A stretch of 64,000 nt of DNA from SURF-21 sp964462595 (GTDB lineage: Bacteria > Actinomycetota > Geothermincolia > Geothermincolales > RBG-13-55-18): NCBI GenBank assembly GCA_964462595.1, contig CAYWXM010000063.1:1-64000 (forward strand). The letters are read 5' to 3'. Under the pieces are notes generated by a model that saw nothing but the letters and a program-made list of their open reading frames with translations, was not told where the DNA came from and did no database searches. Position numbers and translations under genes: made by a program. This document shows positions 35,317-43,246 of this stretch, in pieces. Numbering within the stretch: position 1 is the first letter of the stretch; the number at the start of each line of letters is the position of its first letter.

Positions 35317-36849
35317 ATGAACGTGGGCAACTGGGCGTTGAAAAGAGCGAGGTTCCCCTTGACCAGGGACAGGACGGCCTTCATAGGCGGCGGCCGCAGC
35401 TACACCTACGAGGAGTTCAACCGTCGCGTCAACCGCGTGGCCGACCGCCTTCTCGCGGCGGGACTTAAGAAAGAAGACCGCGTAGCGGCGATGCTCTTCA
35501 ACTGCACGGAGTTCATGGAGATCTACTTCGCCTGCGCCAAGCTGGGCCTCATCTTCATCCCCTTGAACTTCAGGCTCACGGCGGCTGAGCTGTCGGATAT
35601 CTTCGAGGACACCGGCACGCGCGCACTTTTCTTTCACGGCGAGTTCGCGGGGACCATGGGGGAACTCCTCGGCCTTTACAGTCAAACCCTGCAGGCGGTC
35701 GTCGCGGCGGGCGACAACCTCCCGGACTTCGCTACCGAGTACGAGTCGTGGTTGGAGGGCTCCAGCGAAGAGGAGCCGGAGGTTCCCAAACCGCCGGACC
35801 TGGAGGACCCCCAGCTCATCATGTACACCTCGGGCACCACGGGCAGGGCCAAGGGAGCGGTGCTCCCGCATCGCAAGACCTTCTGGAACACCTTCAACGA
35901 CGCCCTGGAGCTGCTCTTCGACATCGACGCCGTCTCCCTGGTGGCCATACCGCTCTTCCATTCCGGGGGCCTGAACATCATCACCATGCCCACCTTCTAC
36001 ACCGGCGGCACCATCATCCTGCAGAAGTTCTGGAACCCCGAGGGGGCCCTGCAGATCATCTCGCAGCACAAGGTCACCCATTTCGGGGCGGTCCCCACCA
36101 TGCTGCAGATGATGCTCGACGTCCCGAGCTTCTCCGCCTACGACCTGGGCTCCCTCAAGGGAGTGGGCATCGGCGGCTCTCCGGCCTCCAGGGAACTCCT
36201 CGACCGCATCGTGGAGAATATGAGAGTACCCCTGCTCATCCAGGTCTTCGGGTGCACCGAGACCTCCATCGTGCTTTCCTGCTCCAATATGGAAAAGATA
36301 GGCAGTGCGGGCATTCCCATGTTCCATGCGGAGGTCAAGGTGCTAAACGAGGAGGGGAAAGAGGTCGTTCCCGGATCGGGGGAGGTAGGCGAAATATGCT
36401 CCCGCGGCCCTTACGTCATGCTGGGTTACTGGAACATGCCGGAGGAAACGGCCGAGGCGCTTAAGGACGGCTGGTTCCATTACGGAGACCTGGCCACCGT
36501 GGACGAGGACGGTTACGTATATATCGTGGACCGCAAGAAAGACATGATCATCAGCGGCGGCGAGAACGTCTATCCCGCGGAGGTGGAAAAGGTCCTCATG
36601 GAGCATACCAAGATAAGCGATGTGGCCATCATCGGCGCGGCGGACGAAAAATGGGGAGAGGTGGGGCATGCCCTGGTGCTGCCGCAAAGTCCCGAAGACC
36701 CGGTCAGCCTGGAGGATATCGAGGCCTTCTGCGAGGGCAAGCTGGCCCGCTACAAGATACCCAAGAAGGTCACCAACGTAGAGGCCATACCCAGGACCCT
36801 CACGGGCAAGATCCTCAAGAAAGACCTGCGCAAACAATACGCGGTTTGA
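35317..36849 (+). CDS. AMP-forming acyl-CoA synthetase (class I adenylate-forming)
   Basis: 510 residues from ATG 35317 (GGGGGTG just before; GTG 35308 overlaps that site). Standard motifs: P-loop MYTSGTTGRAKGAVLPHRKT, VSLVAIPLFHSGGLN, IQVFGCTETSIV (A5), GYWNMPEETAEALKDGWFHYGDLATVDEDGYV (A7, spread), DRKKDMIISGGENVYPAEVE (A8 hinge) and the A10 lysine in IPRTLTGKILKKDLR. All catalytic elements are intact. It activates a carboxylic acid to its CoA thioester with ATP. Size and motifs fit medium or long-chain or aromatic acids. Position between the mutase operon and the glycyl radical operon makes the fumarate adduct (an alkyl- or arylsuccinate) a candidate substrate, by inference only. Confidence 0.9.
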   Translation: MNVGNWALKRARFPLTRDRTAFIGGGRSYTYEEFNRRVNRVADRLLAAGLKKEDRVAAMLFNCTEFMEIYFACAKLGLIFIPLNFRLTAAELSDIFEDTGTRALFFHGEFAGTMGELLGLYSQTLQAVVAAGDNLPDFATEYESWLEGSSEEEPEVPKPPDLEDPQLIMYTSGTTGRAKGAVLPHRKTFWNTFNDALELLFDIDAVSLVAIPLFHSGGLNIITMPTFYTGGTIILQKFWNPEGALQIISQHKVTHFGAVPTMLQMMLDVPSFSAYDLGSLKGVGIGGSPASRELLDRIVENMRVPLLIQVFGCTETSIVLSCSNMEKIGSAGIPMFHAEVKVLNEEGKEVVPGSGEVGEICSRGPYVMLGYWNMPEETAEALKDGWFHYGDLATVDEDGYVYIVDRKKDMIISGGENVYPAEVEKVLMEHTKISDVAIIGAADEKWGEVGHALVLPQSPEDPVSLEDIEAFCEGKLARYKIPKKVTNVEAIPRTLTGKILKKDLRKQYAV

Positions 36850-37127
36850 GCGCCGCCGGGGCCTGCGCGGGACGGATATCCCGAAGCTTGCTCCACGCGT
36901 TATCGCCCCTGCGCCGGCCGGGAGTGGGATGAGGCGGTCGCGAAAAGGATTTGTTAAAGTAGGTAGTGCGCCATAGTCACGGACGACATGCCCCACGGTT
37001 CCCGGCGCGTGGCGGGAAGGTGCGGGTGCTTCAGCAACAGCGGGGGCTTGAGTGCCCGGAGGCAGCCGGCAGGCGCGAGAGGGATATGCGGCATGTCTCG
37101 GGGCACGTAACAGCTAAGGGGTGAGCC

Positions 37128-37928
37128 ATGAACGAGGAAGCGGAACTCCTTATAGAAAAACAGGGAGAGGTGGCGACACTCATACTCAACCGGCCCAGGC
37201 GCCGGAACGCCCTCTCCTCGACATTGCTGGTCTCCCTGGGACAGGCCATACGCGGCCTGGCGGAGGAGGCGGAGGTCCGCTGCGCCATTCTGCGGGGAGC
37301 CGGGGAACAGGCCTTCTCCGCGGGCATGGACCTCTCGGCCCTGCCCGAGGGCATCCCCGAGGACATCCAGAACCAGATAGCCGAGAAGGGCCCCCTCCGT
37401 TTCGGCCTTGACGCCATAGAGAACGCCCCTTTCCCGGTCATCGCCATGATACGGGGGTTCTGCCTGGGCGCGGGATGCGAGACCAGCATGGCCTGCGACC
37501 TGCGCGTAGGCTCGCAGGGCTGCCGCATGGGCATGCCGCCGGCGCGCCTGGGCATCGTCTATCCGCCCGAGGGGCTGCACCGCTTCATCCGCAACCTCGG
37601 CTACCCCGTCACCAAGAAAGTCTTCCTGACGGCGGCGATATTCGATGCCGCGGAATCGCGCGCGATGGGCATGCTCGATTACCTCGTCCCCGAGGAGGAG
37701 CTGGAGGAGTTCACGGGAAAACTCGCCCGCGAGATCGCCGCCAACGCGCCCCTTTCCCTCGCCGGGCACAAGAGGCTGCTGAGCATCCTCTCCGCCATGA
37801 CACCCATCTCCGACGCGGAAAGGGACGAGATCAACGCCATCATGGGCAGGGCGCTGGCGAGCGAGGATTCCATAGAGGGCATAACCGCATTCCGCGAGAA
37901 GCGCGACCCCAGGTTCAAGGGAAGGTAG
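37128..37928 (+). CDS. Enoyl-CoA hydratase/isomerase
   Basis: 266 residues; the leader AAGGGGTGAGCC precedes the ATG. Crotonase fold: VATLILNRPRRRNALSST, oxyanion segment EQAFSAGMDLSALPEG, MIRGFCLGAGCETSMACDLR, and GMPPARLGIVYPPEGLHRFI. Glu is present in the GCETSMA segment, whereas the second catalytic position (MPPARLGI) does not show the usual Glu, so it may be an isomerase or other crotonase rather than a full hydratase. The C-terminal helices are normal length. It lies between the acyl-CoA synthetase and the glycyl radical operon on the same strand, consistent with later steps of the same pathway. Confidence 0.87.
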   Translation: MNEEAELLIEKQGEVATLILNRPRRRNALSSTLLVSLGQAIRGLAEEAEVRCAILRGAGEQAFSAGMDLSALPEGIPEDIQNQIAEKGPLRFGLDAIENAPFPVIAMIRGFCLGAGCETSMACDLRVGSQGCRMGMPPARLGIVYPPEGLHRFIRNLGYPVTKKVFLTAAIFDAAESRAMGMLDYLVPEEELEEFTGKLAREIAANAPLSLAGHKRLLSILSAMTPISDAERDEINAIMGRALASEDSIEGITAFREKRDPRFKGR

Positions 37929-38122
37929 CGGGAGAGGCAGCCTTTCCGGCCGGCGGCCGACTGCCGCGATGGACCCCCCGTATGCACGTGGACCAGCGCC
38001 GGCGCGATCGCCGTGGCTCGACCGGAGCGGCCCATGAGCATACACCCTTCGCGAGATCCGCGGCTTTCGGGGCGGGGCGGATAAATGACTTCAACGTTGT
38101 ACGGGAATAACCAGAATACCTA

Positions 38123-38151
38123 TTGCTATTTACGTACACTTTTACTAAAAT
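38123..38151 (+). promoter_or_regulatory. Promoter of the glycyl radical enzyme operon
   Basis: TTGCTA (38123-38128), 17 bases, TAAAAT (38146-38151), in an AT-rich island. It is the only good pair upstream of the enzyme gene on this strand. Confidence 0.6.
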
Positions 38152-38181
38152 AAGAACAACTACATCCGGCGTTCTAGCAGG

Positions 38182-38237
38182 AACTATGCAAAATAGTTAA
38201 TAACTGGTTACTAAACCCGGGTGAACGTTTTACCAGT
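38182..38237. promoter_or_regulatory. Two inverted repeats downstream of the operon promoter
   Basis: AACTAT-GCAAA-ATAGTT (38182-38198) is a perfect 6-bp inverted repeat. ACTGGT (38203-38208) pairs with ACCAGT (38232-38237) across 23 bases. Both lie just after the predicted transcription start, where a repressor or an RNA structure could act. Confidence 0.4.
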
Positions 38238-38550
38238 CTGGATGGGCTTTTTGGAAAACTGAATAAAGTAGAGAAAAAGGTTTAGAAAAAGCATACAATA
38301 CCCGCATCTCGCTTCGCTACAGATGCAGCAGATTCCCCCCACCATCGCACTACCACCCTCCAGGCTTTCGCATAAGGCCGTGAAACGAAAGGCCGCGAAA
38401 AAGGATAGGTGGACATGGGCAAAAGACCTGAGGGAATGGACGGCTACCGCGAAGGTGGCCGCTGCTTCCAGGTCCTGCATCCCGGAAGTCCACGCAAAGC
38501 AATAACCGGGACGCTTCAACCAACGAGGCGAGAAAAGGGGGTTAGATAAG

Positions 38551-41040
38551 ATGTCAGCAGTAGAGATGCGCTCTATCGAGGACATCGAGAAGAGCGGGCA
38601 ATGGTGGTGGTGGGCCGAGCACAAGCGCTCGCAGAGACTCGACTACCTGCGCAAGGCGATCTGGAAGAAGGGGGCCAAGGGGTCCGGTTACAACCCCGGG
38701 GTAAAGCTGGACCTGGAGAGGGCCGTGCTTTTCACCGAGGCTTTCAAGGCCAGCGAGGCCGACAGCCTGAGGATGCGCTACGCCAAGGCTCTGGCCAACG
38801 TGTTCGACAACATCACCATCTTCATCCAGGACAACGCCCAGATCATGGGCTACCTGGGCTCGAGGCCACATACCATAATATGGCACCCGGAGATCCTCTT
38901 CCTCCTCAACGAGGACCTCTACAACGACCGCACCGTGATACCGGACCCCGAGGAGGAGAACCTGGCCCTTATCAGGGAGCTGAGCGACTACTGGAACCCC
39001 ATAGGCGCAGGGGCCAGGGTATTTAACCTGGTGCCACCGGAGGAGATCGTGAAGCTGCTCACCGGGGTTATCGGCTGGGGGCTTCCCATCGCCAGGATCG
39101 GTTACGCCACCAAGCAGTGGGACTTCATGTTCCGCCTGGGCCTGGAGGGGATCATAGGCGAAATAAACGCCAGGATAGCCGAAGCGGAAGAACACATCTA
39201 CAACAAGGTGCCGGATCCGGATGAACTCCCCAATTACGAGAAGCTCGACGTGTGGAAGTCCATGATCGTGGTTTTAGAGGCCGTGATACGCTGGTCGCGG
39301 CGCTACAGCCGGCTGGCGAAGATCATCGCCGAGAACTTCGAGACCGACCCCAAGCGCAAGCAGGAGCTGCTGCGCATCGCCGAGGTATGCGAAAAGGTCC
39401 CGGCGAAGCCACCGGAGCACCTGCAGGAGTCGCTGCAGTTCGACCACTTCATCCAGATCGCCTGCCGCTACGAGGCTTGCGAGGGCGCGTGGCCCTGCCG
39501 CCCGGACTACTGGCACGGCCCCTACTACGAGAGGGACGTGAACCAGGACAAGACGCTCACGCGCGAGGAAGCCCTGGACCTCACCGGCGAGTTCCTTATC
39601 CGCTGTTACGAGGTGGGCTGGTTCTGGCTCATGCTCGCCCGCGACACCCTGCAGGGCATCACCGGCACCTGGGTCTGGACCCTGGGCGGGGTTAACGAGG
39701 ACGGCACCGATGCCTGCAACGACATGACCGACTGCCTGCTGGAGGCGGCTCGCCTGGTGAGGGTGGCCAACCCGACCTTCGCCTTCCGCTACCATCCCGG
39801 GGTGCGCATGTCCACCATGCGCCAGGTGTTCGAGTGCATCCGCCAGGGGCTCGGGTACCCGTCCATGAGGAACGATCCCGTGCTCATCACCAACGCCATG
39901 CACTGGCACAAGCACCCCTTGAAGGAAGCGCGGAGGTGGGTGCACCAGGCCTGTATGTCACCCTGCCCGGACACCAAGCTGGGCTGCCAGCCCTTCCGCA
40001 TGGCCAACGCCACCATCATCGCCGCCAAGGCCATCGAGTACGCCCTCTTCGACGGCTACGACAACACCCTGCAGATGCAGTTCGGGCCGCACACCGGCGA
40101 CGCCTCCAGGTTCGAGAGCTACGAGGAGCTGCACCAGGCCTGGTATACGCAGGTGAAGTGGATGATGGACACCCTGGTCAAGCTGACCAACGGGGGCCGC
40201 TACATGGCGCAGTACCTGGACCCCCGGCCCCTGCTTTCCGGCCTCTACGAGAGATGCGTGGAGGAGGGCGTGGACTCCTCCCATCCCTCGGAGCGCGGCA
40301 ACGCCTGGATAACCTTCTTCGCCTGGATGGAGACAGGTGACAGCCTGGTGGCAGCTAAGAAGCTGGTCTTCGAGGATAATAAGTACACTATGCCCCAGCT
40401 GATAGAGGCCTTGCGCGCCAACTGGGAGGGCTACGAGGAGATGCGCATGGATTTCGTGCGCGCGCCCAAGTGGGGCAACGATGACGATTACGTGGACCAG
40501 GTGCACGTGCGCTGCCACCAGGACGTGGCCAGGCACAGCTGGGAGATAAAGGACCCCACCGGAGGAGCCTGGCCCGCCCTGCCGGAGAACATCGCCGCCT
40601 ACGTGACCAACGCCACCAAGGTATGGGCGCTGCCCAACGGGCGCAGGCTCGGCGACACCCTCTACGACGGCGGCTGCTCTCCGGGTGCGGGCATGGACAA
40701 GAAGGGGCCGACGGCGGTACTGCGCTCGGTGGCCAAGATAGACCACATCGGCGACGTACGCGCCACCCTTCTCAACCAGAGGCTCTCCCCCCAGCAACTA
40801 GCGGGAGAAAAGGGCTTCAACGTCTGGTATTCCTACATCAAGACCTGGGCGGACCTGGGCATCGACCACGTGCAGTTCAACATGGTGGACAACGAGACGC
40901 TGAAGGCGGCTCAGAAGGAGCCCGAGAAGTACCCCGAGCTGATCGTGCGTATCGCCGGGTACAGCGCCCACTTCGTCGACCTCAACAAGAAGACGCAGGA
41001 CACCATCATCGCCCGCCAGGTGCAGGAGCTGGGAAGTTGA
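38551..41040 (+). CDS. Glycyl radical enzyme, fumarate-adding (benzylsuccinate/alkylsuccinate synthase) type, catalytic subunit
   Basis: 829 residues, within the 820-870 range of X-succinate synthases. The thiyl-radical cysteine is Cys468 in WVHQACMSPCPDTK. The CMSPCP context is that of BssA/AssA rather than the CCVSP of pyruvate formate-lyase or the GC(V/I)EP of dehydratases, lyases and HPAD. The radical glycine is Gly803 in VRIAGYSAHFVDLNKKTQD, 26 residues before the end. Other family segments are KRSQRLDYLRKA, FRMANATIIAAKAIEY and QMQFGPHTGDA. It would add an activated C-H carbon of a hydrocarbon to fumarate. AAAAGGGGG precedes the ATG. It heads an operon with four small Cys-rich proteins and an activase. 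Substrate (alkane, toluene-like, cresol-like or other) is not determined. Confidence 0.88.
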   Translation: MSAVEMRSIEDIEKSGQWWWWAEHKRSQRLDYLRKAIWKKGAKGSGYNPGVKLDLERAVLFTEAFKASEADSLRMRYAKALANVFDNITIFIQDNAQIMGYLGSRPHTIIWHPEILFLLNEDLYNDRTVIPDPEEENLALIRELSDYWNPIGAGARVFNLVPPEEIVKLLTGVIGWGLPIARIGYATKQWDFMFRLGLEGIIGEINARIAEAEEHIYNKVPDPDELPNYEKLDVWKSMIVVLEAVIRWSRRYSRLAKIIAENFETDPKRKQELLRIAEVCEKVPAKPPEHLQESLQFDHFIQIACRYEACEGAWPCRPDYWHGPYYERDVNQDKTLTREEALDLTGEFLIRCYEVGWFWLMLARDTLQGITGTWVWTLGGVNEDGTDACNDMTDCLLEAARLVRVANPTFAFRYHPGVRMSTMRQVFECIRQGLGYPSMRNDPVLITNAMHWHKHPLKEARRWVHQACMSPCPDTKLGCQPFRMANATIIAAKAIEYALFDGYDNTLQMQFGPHTGDASRFESYEELHQAWYTQVKWMMDTLVKLTNGGRYMAQYLDPRPLLSGLYERCVEEGVDSSHPSERGNAWITFFAWMETGDSLVAAKKLVFEDNKYTMPQLIEALRANWEGYEEMRMDFVRAPKWGNDDDYVDQVHVRCHQDVARHSWEIKDPTGGAWPALPENIAAYVTNATKVWALPNGRRLGDTLYDGGCSPGAGMDKKGPTAVLRSVAKIDHIGDVRATLLNQRLSPQQLAGEKGFNVWYSYIKTWADLGIDHVQFNMVDNETLKAAQKEPEKYPELIVRIAGYSAHFVDLNKKTQDTIIARQVQELGS

Positions 41041-41096
41041 TGAGCGATATGTTCAGAGCCGGGTAAGAGGTGCTCGCTCGAGAAGGGGGTAAGGCG

Positions 41097-41396
41097 ATGA
41101 CCGATTGGGAGCAGATGCGCCAGCAGTTCATCCAGGGGAATATCAGCAAGGGGCGTCGCGAGATGCCGGAGAAGTCCTGCGGCATGTGCAAGAACTTCCG
41201 GCAGAACTCGGTTTCGGCCGCCGGAGACGGTTTCTGTTCCGTGATCAAGGACGGCGAGCAGAACAAACTGGTCTTCGACAACACCGATGCCAGCGGTTGC
41301 CCTCATTTCCTGGAGATCAAGCGCATGCGCACGGACACCAGCGAGTTCATGTGGGACACCGAGTTCAGGCCGCAGCGTCAGCTGCGCGAGAAATAG
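41097..41396 (+). CDS. Small Cys-rich subunit, BssB/beta-like
   Basis: 99 residues from ATG 41097. Cysteines are arranged CGMCKNFRQ, then GFCSVIKDGEQ, then GCPHFLEI: the C-x2-C...C...C layout of the beta/gamma subunits of benzylsuccinate synthase, which bind one high-potential-like [4Fe-4S] cluster each. It begins 56 bases after the catalytic gene. In BssABC the beta subunit clamps the catalytic subunit and controls opening of the active site. The tail EFMWDTEFRPQRQ is a candidate wrapping segment. Assignment to beta rather than gamma rests on length and order. Confidence 0.7.
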   Translation: MTDWEQMRQQFIQGNISKGRREMPEKSCGMCKNFRQNSVSAAGDGFCSVIKDGEQNKLVFDNTDASGCPHFLEIKRMRTDTSEFMWDTEFRPQRQLREK

Positions 41397-41422
41397 CCGG
41401 GGCAAGCTCGCGGGCGGAGACC

Positions 41423-41656
41423 ATGAAGAGACAGATCCGCTGTGGCAACTGCGGGTACGAGGGCCCGGCATCGGAGTTCTCGTACGTAGCTCTCGCCGGT
41501 GGGCGGGGTCCCGGGACCCTGTGGCGCTGCCCCGCCTGTCGCGAGCTGGTCATCGTCGATGCGCCCGGCGCGGGAAGGGAAAACCCGCCGGCGCCGGGCG
41601 CGCTGAACCCGAGCGAGATGGGAGCTTCGGCGCATCCAGTAAAGACATGGAGGTAA
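41423..41656 (+). CDS. Zn-ribbon/rubredoxin-like small protein A of the glycyl radical operon
   Basis: 77 residues from ATG 41423 (GGCGGAGACC upstream). Two CxxC knuckles: RCGNCGYEGPASEFSYV and WRCPACRELVIVD, then a Pro/Ala-rich tail. The overall plan C-x2-CGYEG...F-x-Y...C-P-x-C...VIV recurs in the next gene, so these are paralogues. Such two-knuckle domains bind Zn or Fe. Small extra proteins of this kind are known in alkylsuccinate synthase operons, but their role is not settled. The start lies 26 bases after the beta-like gene. Confidence 0.65.
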   Translation: MKRQIRCGNCGYEGPASEFSYVALAGGRGPGTLWRCPACRELVIVDAPGAGRENPPAPGALNPSEMGASAHPVKTWR

Positions 41657-41660
41657 GGAA

Positions 41661-41834
41661 ATGATCAAGTGTGAAAAATGCGGGTACGAGGGCGTGAAAT
41701 CCGATTTCCGCTACCTGTACAACACCACCCTCGATGCCGAAACCGCCTACCGCGAGTGCCCCAAGTGCTACGCGTGGGTGATCGTGAACGAGCTGCAGGA
41801 AGAGAAGGTGGAGAAGTCGCTCGAAAAAACCTGA
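41661..41834 (+). CDS. Zn-ribbon/rubredoxin-like small protein B of the glycyl radical operon
   Basis: 57 residues, ATG 41661, with GGAGGT six bases upstream and only four bases after protein A. Two knuckles: KCEKCGYEGVKSDFRYLYN and YRECPKCYAWVIVNE, then an acidic/basic helix (LQEEKVEKSLEK). It is a clear paralogue of the 77-residue protein A without its Pro-rich tail. It would bind one metal ion and could be an extra subunit or an electron donor or assembly factor for the radical enzyme. It is easily missed because of its size; the strong ribosome site and paralogy make it real. Confidence 0.75.
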   Translation: MIKCEKCGYEGVKSDFRYLYNTTLDAETAYRECPKCYAWVIVNELQEEKVEKSLEKT

Positions 41835-41911
41835 AACGCGTAAGGCTCGTGCGACATGGACCGCAACGGAAACAAAGCGCACCGCGCTGCGGCGTTCGCG
41901 GAGGAGCGGAA

Positions 41912-42850
41912 ATGATCCGCGAGGCAATCGTCACCAACATACAGCGCTATTCCATAAACGACGGCCCGGGAATACGCACTACCGTTTTCCTCAAGGGGTG
42001 CCCGCTGCATTGCGCCTGGTGCCATAATCCCGAGTGCATCCACGCCCAGCCCGACATCTACTGGAAGCAGTCGCTGTGCCGGCAATGCGGGCGATGTTTC
42101 GATGTCTGCGACCAGGGAGCGATACAGCCTCCCATAGCCCTCGACGAAAGCAGCGACGGCCACCATTACTACAAGATCGACACCTCGCGCTGCAATCGCT
42201 GCATGGCCTGCGTGGATGCCTGCATGTACGGGGCGCTGGTCAAGGTGGGAGAGGCCAGGACCGTCGAGGAGGTCCTGGAAGAGGTGGAGCGGGACCTCCC
42301 TTTCTACCTGAATTCCGGGGGAGGCATGACCGTGACCGGTGGGGAGCCAACGGCTTTCCCGGAGTTCACCCTGGAATTGCTGCGCACCGCCAAGGAGCGC
42401 GGCATCCATACCTGCCTGGACACCAGCGGTTTCTGCGCCTGGGAGGTTCTGGATACCATGCGCCCCTACGTGGACATCTTCCTCTACGACGTGAAGTGCC
42501 TGAGCGGCAAGCAGCATATCCTGCGCACGGGCGTCAACAACTCGCCCATACTCGACAACCTCCGGCGGCTGGCGGGGGTCGGCGCGGATATCATCGTGCG
42601 TCTCCCGATCATACCCGGTTTCAACGACACGGTGGAGCAGATGAAGGAGGTGGCCGATTTCCTGGTGCAGCTGGCACCCTCTCTCGTCCAGGTGGACGTC
42701 CTCCCCTTCCATAACTGGTGCCAGGACAAGTACCGCTGGCTGGGGATGGATTGGGAATACGGGGAAAGCCAGAGCATGACCGCGGGAGACGTGGACGCCC
42801 TTTTTGAAGTGCTGGAGTTAAGGGGGTTGAACGCGACCATCGGCGGATGA
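41912..42850 (+). CDS. Glycyl radical enzyme activating enzyme (BssD/AssD type, radical SAM)
   Basis: 312 residues from ATG 41912 (GGAGGAG upstream). The start MIREAIVTNIQRYSINDGPG is the activase signature. The radical SAM triad is FLKGCPLHCAWCHNPE (C-x3-C-x2-C). An inserted ferredoxin domain has CRQCGRCFDVCDQGAI and CNRCMACVDACMYGAL, as in activases of non-PFL radical enzymes including BssD. Then come GGGMTVTGGEPTAFPEFTLE, DTSGFC and VDIFLYDVKCL. It abstracts hydrogen from Gly803 of the partner using SAM and reduced flavodoxin or ferredoxin. Its presence within the operon confirms the glycyl radical assignment. Confidence 0.95.
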   Translation: MIREAIVTNIQRYSINDGPGIRTTVFLKGCPLHCAWCHNPECIHAQPDIYWKQSLCRQCGRCFDVCDQGAIQPPIALDESSDGHHYYKIDTSRCNRCMACVDACMYGALVKVGEARTVEEVLEEVERDLPFYLNSGGGMTVTGGEPTAFPEFTLELLRTAKERGIHTCLDTSGFCAWEVLDTMRPYVDIFLYDVKCLSGKQHILRTGVNNSPILDNLRRLAGVGADIIVRLPIIPGFNDTVEQMKEVADFLVQLAPSLVQVDVLPFHNWCQDKYRWLGMDWEYGESQSMTAGDVDALFEVLELRGLNATIGG

Positions 42851-42870
42851 AGTACGGGAGGGAGAGCGCG

Positions 42871-42893
42871 GCGGAAACCCTTCAGGGTTCCGC
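42871..42893 (+). promoter_or_regulatory. Intercistronic hairpin
   Basis: GCGGAAACCCT (42871-42881) pairs with AGGGTTCCGC (42884-42893) with a single bulge. It lies between the activase and the gamma-like gene and has no T-run, so an mRNA stability or processing element is more likely than a terminator. Confidence 0.4.
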
Positions 42894-42961
42894 CGGTCAC
42901 CCCGCCGTCTATCACAAGGGCATAAAAGACCGCAAGGGCTTTTTACGAAGGAGGTACGAGG

Positions 42962-43117
42962 ATGAGCTGTAAGGATTGCAAGTGGTTCTTTCCCCTGGAG
43001 GAAGACCCCAGCCGCGGAGACTGCGTGCGCCGGGAAGGTGACGAGAAAAGCGAGTACTATACGGCCAAACCCTGCAACGCGGATGACGCAGCCTGCGATA
43101 ATTTCGTGAAGAAGTAG
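42962..43117 (+). CDS. Small Cys-rich subunit, BssC/gamma-like
   Basis: 51 residues; AAGGAGGT precedes ATG 42962 by six bases. Sequence pattern CKDCKWFFPLEEDPSRGDCVR with later CNADDAACDNF: C-x2-C-x-F-F-P...GDC...C...C. This closely resembles the gamma subunit of benzylsuccinate synthase, which binds a [4Fe-4S] cluster and is essential for catalytic-subunit stability. It comes last in the operon, after the activase, unlike the bssDCAB order of Thauera. Too short for most gene finders; the ribosome site and family pattern support it. Confidence 0.75.
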   Translation: MSCKDCKWFFPLEEDPSRGDCVRREGDEKSEYYTAKPCNADDAACDNFVKK

Positions 43118-43246
43118 GGCGACGGCGAGCAAACAGGGCATAATGCCGCCGGCCTGACGGAGGTTCAGCGCCCGATGGAGAGGGAACGGGGGCGGTGTGC
43201 CGATGCTGAGGAACAAACGTCGATGCCCGGCACGAGCCCGGCCCCT

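Larger units (their letters stand above)
37929..38550. other. Leader and control region of the glycyl radical operon
   Basis: 622 bases. The first third is GC-rich and featureless; 38088-38300 is AT-rich with promoter and inverted repeats. The predicted start near 38158 leaves a leader of about 390 bases before ATG 38551. A 60-codon frame at 38323-38505 has basic, low-information composition and no ribosome site, so I do not call it a gene. Confidence 0.6.

Noticed and set aside
38323..38505. 60-codon frame in the leader of the glycyl radical operon
   Set aside because: Basic low-information protein without a ribosome site or recognisable pattern.
38551..41040. Reading the large glycyl radical enzyme as pyruvate formate-lyase
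   Set aside because: It has one thiyl Cys in ACMSPCP rather than adjacent CC, and Fe-S small subunits follow, which PFL lacks.
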